From an uncultured Chloroflexota bacterium (GTDB taxonomy: Bacteria; Chloroflexota; UBA11872), in contig OY282448.1 of NCBI GenBank assembly GCA_958296175.1, positions 1,341,899-1,405,898 of the forward strand: 64,000 bases of DNA, given 5' to 3'. Of this stretch, positions 1 through 7,572 are shown one piece after another (the first letter of the stretch is position 1; every line of letters begins with the position of its first letter). The position numbers and the translations under genes were made by a program. The notes below the pieces were generated by a model. It did not search any database. It saw only the letters and a list, made by a program, of their open reading frames with translations, and was not told the origin of the DNA.

Positions 1-478
1 TCGTTGCGCCCAGCATACGCGCCGCCCCGGTGCGGCCGCGAGGCGTTCGCTCTTGCGGGCATAGCCCAGGCTGCCCCGGGTTCGCACGCGGCGCCTCCAC
101 CGAGGGCTGACGGCCGTGACCCTTCGCTGCCGGCGGGTATGAGTCATCGATCATGCGATTGTTTGCACATGCAAAGGCGAGCGATGATACACAGATAACG
201 AAGCGTATATTGCCGTGATTACATGCGAGTATATGCATGTCTAACCTCGCGTGAAAGCGTACGCAACGAACGAGAAACGCGAGACGATTCGGCGTCTTAT
301 CTCTGGACAGCAGCGCATAGTTGTCGATAGATTGTTCGAGACGTGATATCGTCTGTTCCATGCCGGTGGGACGCGTCGACGCAAGGCGCAGAACGTCGGC
401 GTGTTCCAGACCGCGCCATGAGCGGCGGCACGACAGCGCCCCACGCGGTACTGAAGCCCGCGGGTGAAAGGAGATGCC
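1..478. promoter_or_regulatory. Upstream non-coding region with AT-rich palindromes
   Basis: I see no convincing gene in the first 478 bases; the short open frames are arginine/proline-rich and look like shadows. Positions about 140-350 are clearly poorer in GC than the surroundings. They contain a perfect inverted repeat TTTGCACATGCAAA (162-175) and a second one, ACATGC-8 nt-GCATGT (221-240), with ATGC in common. TATATT lies near 206. This looks like a control region, either for the repeat-protein gene that follows or for a gene left of the window. The regulator is unknown. Confidence 0.35.
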
Positions 479-1051
479 ATGAAATCGATGCGAGTAACGA
501 AGCCGTTGCGAGCGCTTGCGGCCGCCGGGATTGCCGCGTTTGCCCTGGCGGCGCCGGCAAGCGCGCAATGGCCGAGCACGTGCGTCGAACTGAACGACAT
601 GGCGGAGGTCTACGCCGGCCGCCCCTGGAACGCCGGCGTCTACCAGCGCGTGCACGGCGCCAGCGCCGAGGCGGTCTGCCAAGCCGAAAAGCGCGCGCAG
701 GTCCAGAGCGCCTTCGCCTGGGCGTTTCCGTCCGCCGCCGCGCAGTCGCAGCCGGCGGACGCCGACGGCTCGCAGGACGGCGGCGAACATCACGCCCGCC
801 CGCGCGACGACGACTCGCAGGCCGACGGCCATGACGCCGATCTCCGCCGTGACGACGACGACACGGACAACGACGGGACCGACAGCGACGGTGTGGCCAC
901 CTCGCAACTGACGGACAACGACGGGACCGACAGCGACGGCGTGGCTACCTCGCAACTGACGGACAACGACGGGACGGACAGCGACGGCGTGGCTACCTCG
1001 CAGCTGACGGACAACGACGGGACGGACAGCGACGGCGTGGCTACCTCGTAG
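479..1051 (+). CDS. Secreted acidic tandem-repeat protein
   Basis: A 190-residue protein of unknown function. I chose the ATG at 479 because AAAGGAG lies 5 bases upstream; a GTG at 464 would contain that ribosome site. Residues 1-30 form a signal peptide (MKSMRVTKPLRALAAAG, then AAPASA, probable cleavage after ASAQ). A short mature region with two cysteines follows, then a very acidic Asp/Glu/His stretch. The C-terminus is made of 16-residue repeats of the type TDNDGTDSDGVATSQL (four copies, 48 bp each), resembling calcium-binding Asp-rich repeats. The gene stops at a TAG lying where every earlier repeat has CAG (Gln). The same frame then continues into the next gene, which begins inside a fifth repeat. 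Confidence 0.7.
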   Translation: MKSMRVTKPLRALAAAGIAAFALAAPASAQWPSTCVELNDMAEVYAGRPWNAGVYQRVHGASAEAVCQAEKRAQVQSAFAWAFPSAAAQSQPADADGSQDGGEHHARPRDDDSQADGHDADLRRDDDDTDNDGTDSDGVATSQLTDNDGTDSDGVATSQLTDNDGTDSDGVATSQLTDNDGTDSDGVATS

Positions 1052-1090
1052 CCGATGGACAACGACGGGACGGACAGCGACGGGGTGGAC
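865..1090 (+). repeat. 48-bp tandem repeat, five copies
   Basis: Five near-identical 48-bp units each encode DNDGTDSDGV plus a linker. Copies 1-4 belong to the secreted repeat protein. The fifth carries CAG to TAG and ACG to ATG changes, so it supplies both the stop of the first gene and the annotated start of the next. The near-identity of the units implies recent expansion by slippage or unequal recombination. Confidence 0.85.
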
Positions 1091-2362
1091 GCGCCGCTCG
1101 ACGACCGGAGAGACCGAGCGACCATTTCTTCTGCACGCACGGCGGTGCCGCTCTCCCCGCGGGTCGAATTTCCTGGGGACCCGGGCCTGCCCGGGTTTGC
1201 GAGGCTCTTCGACGGCGCGTGGGTCTGGCGGGCGTATTGCCAGAGGTTCGGCACGCCGAACGCCGCCCCGCGCGCACTTCGCGTCCGCCAGGTTGCCCAC
1301 AGCCCGGGCAGACGCGCGGTCGTCAGGTACGACCTGGAATGGCAGCCCGACGCCTATCTCCCGCCGGACATGGTCAGCGTGCAGCTGGACCGCAGCGGGT
1401 CCGCCGCCGTGATTCGCTTTCCGGAGGACCGGCGGCTCCCCGGCCTGGTCGACGCCGCCCGCCCCGACACGGCGCTCGATCTGGTCAACCGCCGCGTACT
1501 GTCCGTCCCGGCGCGGCGCGTGAGCGTGGACGTCGTGCGCTACCGGCCCGGCAGCCGCGCCGTGCTGCGGCACCGCGTTGGCAGGGTCACGTTCTACGTG
1601 CGCGTGGTACGCCCGGCACACGTGGACGAACTGCTCGCAGCCGCGGAGCTGGTCGGCCGCTCCACGTTCGTCGTCCCGCGGTTGGCCGGCTGCTGGCGCC
1701 AGGGCGGCGTGCTCTGGCTGTCACAGATTCCGGGCACGAACCTGCGGACGTCCATCCGCCAGGGAACCCACCCCAGCCCCGACCTGCTGCTGGACGGCTT
1801 GGAGCGTCTGTGGAGCGCTCCGCGCGGCGCGCACGGCCATCGAGCCTTCGACCTTGCGGCGTACTACCGCCGGGCGCGTACGGTGATGGCGTACGCTGCG
1901 CAGGGCCATGACGAGGCGAACCGTCGGCTCGACCAGGCCGCCGCACGGCTGGAGCAGTTCGTCGAAAATTGGCGCCCGACCTGCCTGGCGCACAACGACT
2001 TCTACGACGACCAGCTCATCGCCGCACCCGACGGACGCCTGGCGCTGGTCGACTTCGAAGACGCGGGGCTGGGGGACCCCATGCTGGACGTGGGCAACTT
2101 CCTGGCGCATCTGCGCTGGTCGTCGCGCTTTGGGCGCGGCACGGCGGCGGCGTCGAGCGGCGCCTTCCATTCATGCCTGCGCCGCGCGGCGCTCCAGCGG
2201 TTTCGCTGGCCCGAGCGCTGCCTCGACCTGCGCGAATCCGTCTGCCTGTTCCGCACGTGCACCAACACCATTCGCCGCCCGCGCGCGGACTGGCGCCAAC
2301 GCCTGGCGGCGGGACTGTCCCTGGCGCTCGACGCGCTGGGTCCAGCGGCAGCGTCGAGGTGA
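1055..2362 (+). CDS. APH/choline-kinase-like phosphotransferase
   Basis: A 435-residue protein of the aminoglycoside phosphotransferase/choline kinase fold. The catalytic loop is HNDFYDDQ near residue 311 (catalytic Asp in HND) and the metal-binding DFE motif in LVDFEDAGLGDP is near residue 332. The usual Asn of H-x-D-x4-N is Gln here. The substrate cannot be told from sequence; small-molecule kinases of this family act in antibiotic modification, sugar phosphorylation or trehalose/maltose metabolism. The first 16 residues are a copy of the upstream Asp-rich repeat, so the real start may be further in. There is no good ribosome site at 1055, so translation probably depends on coupling to, or readthrough of, the TAG at 1049-1051. 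Confidence 0.7.
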   Translation: MDNDGTDSDGVDAPLDDRRDRATISSARTAVPLSPRVEFPGDPGLPGFARLFDGAWVWRAYCQRFGTPNAAPRALRVRQVAHSPGRRAVVRYDLEWQPDAYLPPDMVSVQLDRSGSAAVIRFPEDRRLPGLVDAARPDTALDLVNRRVLSVPARRVSVDVVRYRPGSRAVLRHRVGRVTFYVRVVRPAHVDELLAAAELVGRSTFVVPRLAGCWRQGGVLWLSQIPGTNLRTSIRQGTHPSPDLLLDGLERLWSAPRGAHGHRAFDLAAYYRRARTVMAYAAQGHDEANRRLDQAAARLEQFVENWRPTCLAHNDFYDDQLIAAPDGRLALVDFEDAGLGDPMLDVGNFLAHLRWSSRFGRGTAAASSGAFHSCLRRAALQRFRWPERCLDLRESVCLFRTCTNTIRRPRADWRQRLAAGLSLALDALGPAAASR

Positions 2363-2472
2363 CGCAGCGCTGCACGTGAGGCCGCAACGGCCGCGCCGCT
2401 CGACGGGCGCGGCTGGACGACGGGTCAACGGGCCGGGCTAGACGACGGGGGGCCTATCCGGCGGCGCGGCGG

Positions 2473-2543
2473 CTGGGGTAGATGGATTCGAACCACCGCT
2501 TCACGGTCCAGAGCCGCGCGTCCTACCACTAGACGATACCCCA
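2473..2543 (-). tRNA. tRNA-Gln (CTG)
   Basis: Read on the minus strand, the sequence folds as a cloverleaf. The acceptor TGGGGTA pairs with TACCCCA, the D-arm is GTCTAGTGGTAGGAC, the anticodon stem CGCGG/CCGTG encloses the loop CTCTGGA (anticodon CTG), and the T-loop is TTCGAAT. The discriminator is G. CCA is not encoded. Confidence 0.9.
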
Positions 2544-2617
2544 AAGGATGGCTGGCCCCGCCTGTTGCAGGCTACCACCCGCGCCGCCGAACGGCGTGTT
2601 CGCGGGGCGGGGCGTGC

Positions 2618-2782
2618 GCGGGGGGACGCTTCGGCGCGGCCTCGTTCCCCGTCAGCACCTGAAACGGGACCGTGCGTGCGTGGGGGCGTCTCAACGCCAT
2701 GTCGTACCAGGGGTTCTCGGGCAAATGGGACCATAGGTGCGCGGGGGACGCTTCGGCGCGCCGCGCCGCCTCGTCCCTCAGC
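2618..2782. repeat. Imperfect direct repeat in intergenic DNA
   Basis: Two copies of a roughly 40-bp segment containing GGGGGACGCTTCGGCGCG and ending in CTCGTTCCC/CTCGTCCCT plus GTCAG lie at about 2618-2656 and 2740-2782. They occupy the otherwise gene-free 2544-2867 stretch between tRNA-Gln and the HAD gene. No function is evident. Confidence 0.5.
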
Positions 2783-2867
2783 CGCATGCCAGACCTTGAT
2801 ACGCTGACCGCGGTACCGTCTGGTCGGCGTCCGCCGGAGGCGTCGGGCGCTGCTGAAAGGCCGCGGG

Positions 2868-3716
2868 TTGCGCGCTGACGCCCCGGAACTGCCCACGCTG
2901 CGCGGCGGGCCGTACACCGTCGTGTTCGTGGACATCGGCGAGACCGTGCTGCACACCAATCCGCCGTTCCACGCATTCGTCCTGGAGACGGCGGCGAAGC
3001 ACGGGGGGCGGCCGCCGCCCGACTACGCCGCGCGCGCGCACACCCTGTGGACGCAGCACACGCGCGCCAGCCGCGCCGGCGGCTTCAGCCTGACCACCCG
3101 AGCGTCGCACGACTCCTGGCACGAGCACTACGTCCACCACGGCGAGCTGTTGGGCGTTACCGACGCGGCGGCGTTTGCACGCACGCTCTATCGGCATTTC
3201 AGCTCGTTCGAGGCTTACGCGCCCATGCCTGGGGCCGTGGACGCGCTGCGGGCGCTCAACCGCATGGGGCTGCGCGTGGCGGCGGCTTCCAACTGGGAAG
3301 GCTGGCTGGAGCGCCTGCTGGCCGCGTTGGGACTCGACAGCTTGTTTGCCGCCACGGTCGTCAGCGCCGACATCGGCGCGGAGAAGCCCGACCCTCGGTT
3401 CTTTGAGCGCGCGCTGGCCATTGCCGGCGTGGAGCCCGACCGCGCGCTGCACGCGGGCGACAGCCTGGAGGCCGACGTGCGCGGGGCGCTGGGCGCGGGC
3501 ATCGACGCCGTTTGGGTGACGGACGCGCCGCCGGCCTGCCCCGAGGCGCCGGTCGTTGCCTCGATCGCCCAGCTACCGGCCGTCATTCGGCCGCACGTTG
3601 CGCCGTCCCCGTGGGCGTTGCCGCGCGCCCCGGCGTCAGGCCGTCGGCCCCAAGCCCGCACGCATCCAGGCGCCCCGCGTCCGCGGGAGCCTGCCCCTGT
3701 CCTGGAGGCGCCATGA
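2868..3716 (+). CDS. HAD-superfamily hydrolase (phosphatase-like)
   Basis: A 282-residue haloacid-dehalogenase-type hydrolase, probably a small-molecule phosphatase in the cytosol. Motif I is FVDIGETVL (nucleophile Asp22), motif II lies in AAASNWEGW, motif III is the Lys of EKPDPRFFERAL near residue 172, and motif IV is HAGDSLEADVRGA near 197. The second Asp of the usual DxD is Gly, as in HAD subgroups with DxGxT loops, so general acid catalysis may differ. TTG at 2868 is chosen as start because GAAAGG lies 7 bases upstream. The last 35 residues are a Pro/Ala/Arg tail outside the domain. The stop overlaps the Nudix start as ATGA, so the two are co-translated. Confidence 0.8.
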   Translation: MRADAPELPTLRGGPYTVVFVDIGETVLHTNPPFHAFVLETAAKHGGRPPPDYAARAHTLWTQHTRASRAGGFSLTTRASHDSWHEHYVHHGELLGVTDAAAFARTLYRHFSSFEAYAPMPGAVDALRALNRMGLRVAAASNWEGWLERLLAALGLDSLFAATVVSADIGAEKPDPRFFERALAIAGVEPDRALHAGDSLEADVRGALGAGIDAVWVTDAPPACPEAPVVASIAQLPAVIRPHVAPSPWALPRAPASGRRPQARTHPGAPRPREPAPVLEAP

Positions 3717-4258
3717 ACTTGTGGTGGGACGTCATTGCGTCGCGCGTCGCCTGGCGCGGGCGCTTTCCGGTGGTCGTCGACCGCCTGCGGGCGCGCGAAG
3801 ACGGGCGTGAATTCGACTATACCTATCTGGACGTCAGCAGCGGCGCGGTCACCGTGCTGGCCTTGGACGAGCACGACCGCGCCATCTGCGTGCGTCAATA
3901 CCGGCATCCCATGCGGCAGGTGCTGTTGGAACTGCCGGCGGGTCACGTCGACGCCGGCGAATCGCCCGAGGCCTGCGCGCGGCGCGAGTTCGAGGAAGAA
4001 ACCGGCCTGCGCGTCGACCAGCTCGAATCGCTGGGGTCGTACGTTCCCGTGCCGGCCTTGTGCAGCCTGCGCATGCATCTATTCATGGGCCGCGGCCTGT
4101 CGGCGGGCCGCACGGCGCTGGACGAGAACGAGCTGTTGGACGTCGTGCGCGTTCCGATCCGAGAACTGCGCCAGCAAGTCCTGGACGACCAGCACGACCA
4201 GTCGGGGATGGTCTGCGCCGTGCTGGCGGCCTGGCAGCGCGGGTTGCTGCCGGAATGA
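3713..4258 (+). CDS. Nudix hydrolase, ADP-ribose pyrophosphatase type
   Basis: A 181-residue Nudix protein. The box GHVDAGESPEACARREFEEE with following TGL matches G-x5-E-x7-R-E-U-x-E-E-x-G-U exactly, near residues 84-106. The overall pattern (N-terminal beta-rich segment, RQYRHP before the box, E-LPAGHVDAGE) is that of ADP-ribose/NADH-sugar pyrophosphatases, which clear ADP-ribose with Mg2+. ATG at 3713 overlaps the HAD stop by four bases, and GGAGGC sits just upstream. The gene in turn overlaps the next start by four bases, so 2868-5055 is probably one operon. Confidence 0.85.
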   Translation: MNLWWDVIASRVAWRGRFPVVVDRLRAREDGREFDYTYLDVSSGAVTVLALDEHDRAICVRQYRHPMRQVLLELPAGHVDAGESPEACARREFEEETGLRVDQLESLGSYVPVPALCSLRMHLFMGRGLSAGRTALDENELLDVVRVPIRELRQQVLDDQHDQSGMVCAVLAAWQRGLLPE

Positions 4259-5055
4259 TTGCGCAGGCGCTGATCGGACCCGGCCCGACCCAGCGCCGGC
4301 GCCGGGCGGCCTACGCGGCCGCGCTCGGCGCGGGGCGCGTCCGGGACCTCACGCCAGACGCCGCGCTTGCGGGCGGCGCCGTGGTGGACCTGGACGACCC
4401 GGACGCGCTGCCGGCAGCCGAACGCGCCCGCCTGCTGGCGTCGGACGCCTGGATCGTGGCCGGCGCGCCGTTCGCCGCGGCGCCGGCGCCGCGGACGCTG
4501 GCCGCCTGGCCCGATCTGCTGTGCGGGCCGGTTGCCGCCATGCGGGCGGACCCCCAGGCGCTGGGGCCGCGCACCATGGCCAAGGCCATCGTGGTCACCG
4601 AAACCCCCGGGCTGGGGCCGGCGGCCTGGCGCGCGCTGCTGGCGCTGACGGCGCTGGGCGGAAGGCTGGCGCGCCTGGCGGCCCGCCGCGAACCGCGCGG
4701 CGCCGGGTTCCAGGCCGTCTACGGCGTAGGCCGCTTTCTGGACGGCTCGGTGGCCTACCTGGAAGCCTGCGCGGGCTGCCCGCCGGGCGCCGGGCTGGAC
4801 GTCTACGAAATCATTGGCCGCGGCGAACTGCGCGAATTCGACTCGCGGCGCTCCATCAACCGCGTCATTCGCGGCGGAACGGCGTCACCGCTGCCGTCCA
4901 GCCGCCCCGACGCCTACGCGCAGTTCGCCGCCCAGATTTGCCGCGGTGAACGGCCCCGCCCGCCGGACGACCTGGCCCCAACGCTGCGCGACGCCGCCCA
5001 AGCCTTCGCCGTGCTCCCAAAGGCCTGCCGCTCCCGCACCGCTGTAACACTATGA
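4255..5055 (+). CDS. Degenerate Gfo/Idh/MocA-like protein
   Basis: A 266-residue protein starting at the ATG that overlaps the Nudix stop. The second half (GFQAVYGVGRFLDGSVAYLE, then YEIIGRGELREFD, then a C-terminal DAYAQFAAQI helix) resembles the C-terminal domain of Gfo/Idh/MocA oxidoreductases. The N-terminal half lacks a clean GxGxxG loop and the EKP motif. It may be an inactive relative or a partner of the intact family member that follows at 5237. The assignment is by resemblance only. Confidence 0.5.
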   Translation: MIAQALIGPGPTQRRRRAAYAAALGAGRVRDLTPDAALAGGAVVDLDDPDALPAAERARLLASDAWIVAGAPFAAAPAPRTLAAWPDLLCGPVAAMRADPQALGPRTMAKAIVVTETPGLGPAAWRALLALTALGGRLARLAARREPRGAGFQAVYGVGRFLDGSVAYLEACAGCPPGAGLDVYEIIGRGELREFDSRRSINRVIRGGTASPLPSSRPDAYAQFAAQICRGERPRPPDDLAPTLRDAAQAFAVLPKACRSRTAVTL

Positions 5056-5102
5056 ACCGTCCGCCGATCCACGCCCGCCCACGGCGCAGCCCCAGCGCCC
5101 CA

Positions 5103-5136
5103 CCCTCACCCTGCCCTCTCCCTCCAGGGAGAGGGA
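5103..5136. repeat. Palindromic repeat, family A
   Basis: CCCTCACCCTG is followed by a hairpin CCTCTCCCT/AGGGAGAGG. It is one of at least eight copies of the same palindrome in this window (family A). It lies in the 180-bp gap before the oxidoreductase at 5237. Confidence 0.8.
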
Positions 5137-5236
5137 AAAGAAGCTCGAAGGAGGTATGGGCGCCGGCGCCGTACCTCCGTCATTCCGGCCACAGCGGCAA
5201 CGGCGGCGGCGGGAATCCGGCGCCGGGAGACTTCAC

Positions 5237-6268
5237 GTGAACCGTCCGCTGCGGATTGCGGCCGTAAGCTTCGACCACGGCCACCAATACTCCTACCTCC
5301 GTTCGATGGCCGAAATCCCCGACGTCGACCTGGTCGCCGTCTCGGAGCCGCACCCCCAGCAGCGGGCGCAAGCTCAGGCGCTGCTGGCCGACCTGGGCCT
5401 CGCCGCCGACGTTCGCGTCCACACGCGCCACGCCCAGGCGGTCGAGGCCGACGACGTCGACGCCGTCTGCATCTGCGCCGCAAACGTCGACCATTGCGGC
5501 CTGACGCTGGCCGCGGCGCGGGCCGGGAAACACGTGTTGTGCGAGAAGCCGCTGGCCACCACGCTGGCCGACGCCGCGGCGATGGTGCGCGCCTGCGAGG
5601 CGCACGGCGTCACCCTGGCAACTGCCTACCCGGTGCGCCACGCGGCACCGGCCTGGGAGGTGCGCCGGCGGCTTGCGCGCGGCGATCTGGGCGCCATCCG
5701 CGCCATGTCGCTCACCAACGTTCTGCGGGCGCAGCCCGACGGCTGGTTCATCGACCCCGAACGCTCCGGCGGCGGCGCCATCCGCGACCACATCGTGCAC
5801 GCCACCGATCTGATGCGCTGGTTCAGCGGCGCCGAAGTGCGCCAGGTCTATTGCGAAGCCGCCCCGCTGGCGCGCGACATCCCGGTCGAGGACACCGGTC
5901 TGGTGCTGGAAGTGTTCGATGCCGGCGTGATCGGCGTTTGCGACCCCAGCTGGAACCGCCCGCTCACCTGGCGCAAGTGGGGCGACGTGAGCGGGCGCAT
6001 CACGTGCGACGAAGGCGTGGTGGAGTTCGACGTTACCGACCACGCCGTCCGCGTCACCACCGCCGCCGGGTCGCCCGCCTATCGGGAAACGTCGTTCGCC
6101 TCCAACATGAACACGGCGCTGCTGCGCGACTTCGCCCGCGCCGTCATCGAAGGCGGCGAACCCTGCGCCACAGGCCGCGACGGCTGGGCCGGCGTCGCCT
6201 GCACCGAAGCCGCCTACGCCTCCGCCGCCCGCCAAACCTTCATCGACGTCCCAACTTTCCCTCACTAA
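5237..6268 (+). CDS. Gfo/Idh/MocA family oxidoreductase
   Basis: A 343-residue NAD(P)-dependent sugar/inositol-type dehydrogenase. The N-terminal Rossmann domain opens with MNRPLRIAAVSFDHGHQYSY, and the diagnostic nucleotide-binding/catalytic motif is CEKPLATTLADA near residue 95. The C-terminal domain contains DHIVHATDLMRWF, including the HxxD-type His/Asp expected near the active site. The glycine loop is atypical (SFDHGH instead of GxGxxG). GTG at 5237 is the chosen start; the longer frame upstream is repeat DNA. The stop codon lies in a CCCTCACTAAC sequence that looks like the edge of a family A repeat. Likely works with the sugar-isomerase-like enzyme at 6711. Confidence 0.8.
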   Translation: MNRPLRIAAVSFDHGHQYSYLRSMAEIPDVDLVAVSEPHPQQRAQAQALLADLGLAADVRVHTRHAQAVEADDVDAVCICAANVDHCGLTLAAARAGKHVLCEKPLATTLADAAAMVRACEAHGVTLATAYPVRHAAPAWEVRRRLARGDLGAIRAMSLTNVLRAQPDGWFIDPERSGGGAIRDHIVHATDLMRWFSGAEVRQVYCEAAPLARDIPVEDTGLVLEVFDAGVIGVCDPSWNRPLTWRKWGDVSGRITCDEGVVEFDVTDHAVRVTTAAGSPAYRETSFASNMNTALLRDFARAVIEGGEPCATGRDGWAGVACTEAAYASAARQTFIDVPTFPH

Positions 6269-6710
6269 CTCCCCGCCCCCTCGCTCCCCTCCCCTTCCCC
6301 CGCCCCCTCTTTCCCCTCTCCCCGCGCCGCGGGGAGAGGGTTAGGGTGAGGGGCGGGCACGCGGCAGGAAAGGACGACGCTTCCGCCCGAGCGGCGCCGC
6401 CGATCAGCGCACGCCAGCCCATCAGTGAGGAGCGCCCCCCAGCGCTTCCCCCTCACCCTGCGCGCCTTCGACAGCGATGCCCTCCCGTCGTCCCCCCCGC
6501 AATGAAGGCGCTTGCAAAACTCGTCATTCCGGCCCTGTATCGAGGACGGGGCAGGCGTTGCGCTGGAACGACTAGGTTGGGCACACGACCTCCCAGGGGG
6601 AGGGAAAAAGAGGCTTCCGCCCCAAACCACCGCCGACGCTCGCTAAGCTCTGATCCGAGGCTCGCTGAGCGTTCGCGAAGTCCCCGTCCGACGTCCTGAA
6701 AGGCCGGCCT
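6269..6710. repeat. Intergenic repeat cluster (families A and B)
   Basis: A 440-bp gap without a credible gene. 6313-6353 is a perfect family A palindrome (CCTCTCCCCGCG/CGCGGGGAGAGG) followed by TTAGGGTGAGGGG, and is identical over about 45 bp to the copy at 51724. 6449-6465 and 6588-6605 carry half-elements of family A. 6512-6562 holds a family B element (TTGCAAAACTCGTCATTCCG, then CCCTGTATCGAGGACGGGGC). Confidence 0.75.
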
Positions 6711-7553
6711 ATGTCCACCGACGCGCGCTTGCGTAAGGGGCTGCGCGCCGACTGCCTGCAGCCGGGGCTGCCCATGGCCGAGCGCTTTCGGCTGGCGCGG
6801 ACGGGCGGGTTCGAGGGGATCGAGCTGACCCTTGCCGTCGAAGGTCCCTTCTCGCTGCAACCTAGCGCGCGCGAGCGCGTGGAACTGCGCCGCCTGGCGG
6901 CGGACGAGGTCCCCATCCTGGGACTGAACGCCGGCGCGCCCTGGCGCTTTCCGCCTTCCGCGCTGGCGTCCGACGTGCGCGCCCGCGGGCGGGCGCTGGT
7001 GCTGCACAGCATCGATCTGGCGGCCGACCTGGGCGTGGACACGCTGCTCTACATCCCCGGCGTGGTCACGGCCGACGAGCCGTTCATGCAGGTGTGGGAC
7101 GCCGCCCGCGCGGCGACCGAGGCGCTGCTGCCCCGCGCCGAGCAGGCGGGCGTCACGCTGGCGGTGGAAAACGTGTGGAATGGCCTGATCCTCAGCCCGC
7201 GCGACATGCGCGCGTTCGTGGACGGGTTCGACAGCCCCCGCCTGCGCGTCTACTTCGACGTGGGCAACGTCATGCAGTGGGGGTTCCCCCAGCATTGGAT
7301 CGAGGCGCTGGGCGCCGAGCGCATCGCGCGCGTACACGTCAAGGACTTCCAGGTCGAGCCGGGCGGCTGGCTGGGGTTCACGCAGCTGCTGCACGGCGAC
7401 GTGGACTGGCCGGCCGCCATGCAGGCGCTGCGCCGCGTGGGCTATGCCGGCTGGGTCACCCCCGAGGTGCCGCCCTCCAGCGCGCCGCCCGACGCCTGGG
7501 TGCGCCAACTGTCCGCCGCCATGGACACCATCATCGGCTTCTACCGCGGCTGA
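6711..7553 (+). CDS. Sugar phosphate isomerase/epimerase-like TIM barrel
   Basis: A 280-residue protein of the xylose-isomerase-like (AP endonuclease 2) TIM-barrel superfamily. The metal-ligand positions are visible: Glu in LAVENVWN, Asp in VYFDVGNV, His in ARVHVKDF and Glu in VTPEVP. The substrate is unknown; relatives include hydroxypyruvate isomerase, tagatose epimerase and inosose dehydratase. ATG at 6711 follows CTGAAAGG at 10 bases. The neighbouring Gfo/Idh/MocA oxidoreductase suggests a small polyol or sugar catabolic unit. Two more members of this superfamily occur at 16094 and 62325. Confidence 0.8.
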   Translation: MSTDARLRKGLRADCLQPGLPMAERFRLARTGGFEGIELTLAVEGPFSLQPSARERVELRRLAADEVPILGLNAGAPWRFPPSALASDVRARGRALVLHSIDLAADLGVDTLLYIPGVVTADEPFMQVWDAARAATEALLPRAEQAGVTLAVENVWNGLILSPRDMRAFVDGFDSPRLRVYFDVGNVMQWGFPQHWIEALGAERIARVHVKDFQVEPGGWLGFTQLLHGDVDWPAAMQALRRVGYAGWVTPEVPPSSAPPDAWVRQLSAAMDTIIGFYRG

Positions 7554-7572
7554 CCGGCACGCGGCGAGCGGC

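Noticed and set aside
4..198. Open frame of 64 codons at the left edge
   Set aside because: Arg/Pro/Ala-rich, no ribosome site, no recognisable motif, and ends in the AT-rich palindrome region; reads like a chance frame in GC-rich DNA.
865..1090. Possible CRISPR array at the 48-bp repeats
   Set aside because: No spacers; the units encode an Asp-rich peptide repeat.
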